Shown here: positions 7,230-8,182 of the stretch, one piece after another
Layout: each line of letters begins with the position of its first letter
Numbering within the stretch: position 1 is the first letter of the stretch
Origin: Bacteroidia bacterium
GTDB lineage: Bacteria > Bacteroidota > Bacteroidia > Bacteroidales > Tannerellaceae
Direction of reading: 5' to 3'
DNA length: 8,182 nt
Assembly (NCBI GenBank): GCA_025996775.1
Contig: BNTS01000130.1
Location: 1 to 8,182, forward strand
Made by a program: the position numbers and the translations under genes
The notes under the pieces: generated by a model
Database searches by the model: none
What the model saw: only the letters and a program-made list of their open reading frames with translations
What the model was told of the DNA's origin: nothing

Positions 7230-7250
7230 TACTGCATTTTTTGTGCAGTA
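7230..7250 (+). other. Short hairpin (TACTGCA/TGCAGTA)
   Basis: TACTGCA (7230-7236) and TGCAGTA (7244-7250) form a 7-bp stem around TTTTTTG. There is no T-run after the stem, so it is not a normal terminator. It may be an RNA structure within the transcript that ends at 7369. Confidence 0.35.
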
Positions 7251-7326
7251 TTGATACGAGAATAATATGTATATACATCTAATAATATAGTTAACATTTA
7301 AAAATAAGTAAAAAAACAAGTACGCA

Positions 7327-7369
7327 ATGTGTGAAGGATAGCTATGCTTCTCCTTCACACATTTTTTTT
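7327..7369 (+). terminator. Strong Rho-independent terminator
   Basis: Arms ATGTGTGAAGGA (7327-7338) and TCCTTCACACAT (7351-7362) form a perfect 12-bp stem. The 12-nt loop (7339-7350) can add an inner AGC/GCT helix, and seven further T residues follow (7363-7369). It should end transcription from the regulator/DUF3244-like genes. The same hairpin recurs at 8147-8182 with its loop in the same direction. Confidence 0.85.
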
Positions 7370-7447
7370 GTCTCGCTAAGACTTCATTTCAGACGGTAAA
7401 ATCGCTCCCGACTGAAAAAAATCAGTTTTACTAAAAAATCACTCTGT
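7327..7447 (+). repeat. Left copy of a 121-bp inverted repeat
   Basis: 7363-7447 (85 bp) is the exact reverse complement of 8062-8146, and the 36-bp terminator hairpin 7327-7362 recurs at 8147-8182. The hairpin arms are self-complementary and fit either way, but the 12-nt loop is direct, not inverted. This copy sits naturally as terminator plus downstream DNA, so it is probably the original. Confidence 0.9.
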
Positions 7448-7732
7448 CTGAACTAAATATATACCTGTTCATAAATATTTTTGTGTGAACGCTACCGAGT
7501 AACCGTTTGCAAAGATGCAACGCCTCTGATTGAAATGATGAATAAATTGACGGAAAAGATGAACTCTCCAAATTGAATTTGTCCTTAAGTTTGTAGCAAC
7601 TTCACCGATATAGATTGGAAAAATAGAATCTGTATCCGACTGACTTAGTACTATATGAGCGGCCGTATGGAAGAGGTATTGTCTTTTTGGAAGTATATGA
7701 ATTATTATTAATCCCTTAATTTTTACTTTGTT
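7448..7732 (+). other. Long leader upstream of the AraC-like gene
   Basis: No gene is visible in these 285 bp; the longest + frame seen is a short one around MMNKLTEKMNSPN. The stretch carries a -7-like element near its left end (7476-7483), a TTTGCAAA palindrome (7506-7513), and an A/T-rich run before the ATG at 7733. It is best read as promoter plus long 5' leader of the AraC-like gene. Confidence 0.45.
7467..7490 (+). promoter_or_regulatory. -7 element inside a GTTCA-N14-TGAAC dyad
   Basis: TATTTTTG (7476-7483) matches TAnnTTTG exactly and lies between the dyad arms GTTCA (7467-7471) and TGAAC (7486-7490). A protein bound to the dyad would cover the promoter. The ATG is 250 bp downstream, so the leader would be long. 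No clear -33 box is seen. Confidence 0.35.
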
Positions 7733-8125
7733 ATGGAAATAATGGAATTAAAAGAACACCAAAAATGCTTCAATTATGCAAGTAACGAAAGGTTCGGCAT
7801 TGAAGTAAAAACAATAGCTAATGGCGAGGTGTGGGAAACGGCCACTCAGCAAAATTACTTTCTCTTTGTTATGGAAGGAAAAATAGAAATAACCGTAGGA
7901 TATTGGAAAACTCAGGAAACAAAAAAAGGTTTTTTCTTATTTGCACCGGCTTGCGAACCGTTACGAGTAAGCGCTCAATCAAGCGCTGTCTTAATTGTTG
8001 TGCGCACAGGCAACCTTGCCGGTTTATGCGACTGCCTCAGGCTTGAGCAGTTATTCCAATCACAGAGTGATTTTTTAGTAAAACTGATTTTTTTCAGTCG
8101 GGAGCGATTTTACCGTCTGAAATGA
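7733..8125 (+). CDS. AraC-type regulator, N-terminal cupin-like sensor domain; 3' end replaced at 8062
   Basis: Residues 1-109 look native: after MEIMELKEHQKCFNYASNER comes a cupin-like beta-barrel pattern (NYFLFVMEGKIEITVGYW, KKGFFLFAPACEPLRVS, SSAVLIVVRTG). This is typical of the ligand-sensing N-terminus of Bacteroidales AraC-family transcription factors, which run to about 270-300 residues with two C-terminal HTH motifs. Here no HTH is present. From codon 110 (8062) the DNA is the inverted copy of 7363-7447, so the tail DFLVKLIFFSRERFYRLK and the TGA at 8123-8125 are a read-through of antisense non-coding DNA. The open frame is therefore not a natural 130-residue protein. The start could be ATG 7733 or 7742. 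Assignment to AraC rests on the sensor-domain pattern only, and other cupin proteins are possible. Confidence 0.5.
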   Translation: MEIMELKEHQKCFNYASNERFGIEVKTIANGEVWETATQQNYFLFVMEGKIEITVGYWKTQETKKGFFLFAPACEPLRVSAQSSAVLIVVRTGNLAGLCDCLRLEQLFQSQSDFLVKLIFFSRERFYRLK

Positions 8126-8182
8126 AGTCTTAGCGAGACAAAAAAAATGTGTGAAGGATAGCTATGCTTCTCCTTCACACAT
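8062..8182 (-). repeat. Right copy of the 121-bp inverted repeat, with directly oriented hairpin loop
   Basis: 8062-8146 is the exact reverse complement of 7363-7447 with no mismatch over 85 bp. 8147-8182 is the 36-bp terminator hairpin, whose loop TAGCTATGCTTC matches the left copy on the same strand instead of its complement. The repeat begins inside the AraC-like frame and the window ends on the hairpin's last base. No mutation separates the copies, which implies a very recent event or an artefact. Confidence 0.9.

Larger units (their letters stand above)
7024..7326. other. Apparently non-coding region downstream of the DUF3244-like gene
   Basis: This A/T-rich stretch holds no sizable open frame on either strand. 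It contains a perfect 12-bp palindrome (GTGAATATTCAC, 7052-7063), a broken short frame (7102-7227), a hairpin (7230-7250), another 12-bp palindrome (ATGTATATACAT, 7267-7278) and GTTAAC (7290-7295), then the terminator at 7327. It could be a long 3' UTR, a small RNA or a decayed small gene. Palindromes of this length are not rare in A/T-rich DNA. Confidence 0.5.

Noticed and set aside
7052..7278. The 12-bp palindromes at 7052-7063 and 7267-7278 as specific operators
   Set aside because: About two such perfect 12-bp palindromes are expected by chance in 8 kb, and more in A/T-rich DNA; nothing links them to a promoter.
7831..8046. A 71-codon frame overlapping the AraC-like sensor domain
   Set aside because: The frame from 7733 shows a coherent cupin-like pattern; this one does not.
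7327..8182. A MITE or insertion sequence with 121-bp terminal inverted repeats
   Set aside because: There is no transposase and no target-site duplication to be seen. The left copy is simply a gene terminator plus flanking DNA, and the right copy cuts a gene in frame with a direct loop, which fits strand switching better.

Overview
The window looks like a Bacteroidales chromosome fragment (Bacteroides/Parabacteroides type). The grounds are several TAnnTTTG -7 promoter elements in place of sigma70 hexamers, A-rich leaders in place of strong Shine-Dalgarno sites, and Bacteroidales-style genes: a lipoprotein/TPR/transmembrane/helix-turn-helix regulator, a small DUF3244-like secreted protein, and an AraC-type sensor domain. 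Species cannot be fixed from sequence alone. No rRNA, tRNA, CRISPR array, transposase or phage gene was seen.

Layout. Positions 1-769 hold one TPR-repeat protein gene that is broken: its C-terminal part (291-769) is on + and the preceding 96 codons (1-290) are on -. Flipping 1-290 in place restores one continuous frame with the TPR spacing kept. Positions 770-4554 are housekeeping metabolism on -: a long-chain acyl-CoA ligase (2656-4554), class II fructose-bisphosphate aldolase (1513-2508, with its own promoter and a strong terminator) and uracil phosphoribosyltransferase (770-1423), which meets the TPR gene stop-to-stop with no gap. A 182-bp divergent spacer then leads to a + strand accessory module: a membrane-spanning TPR/HTH regulator (4737-6476), a paired TGTACA site and -7 element, and a small exported DUF3244-like protein (6607-7023). 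About 300 bp of apparently non-coding DNA follows, ending in a strong terminator hairpin (7327-7369). A long leader (7448-7732) precedes the N-terminal sensor domain of an AraC-like regulator (from 7733).

The right end is also abnormal. From 8062 the AraC-like gene runs into an exact inverted copy of 7363-7447 and then a copy of the terminator hairpin whose 12-nt loop is in direct, not inverted, orientation. The window stops exactly at the end of that hairpin, just as it starts exactly at the boundary of the 290-bp inversion.

The likely functional story is a sensor-regulator with a periplasmic TPR domain and cytoplasmic HTH, encoded next to a secreted small protein it may control through the TGTACA pair. 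Both window ends are strand-switch junctions. They are either real DNA inversions or, more cautiously, amplification/assembly chimeras at contig ends; reads spanning the junctions would settle which.
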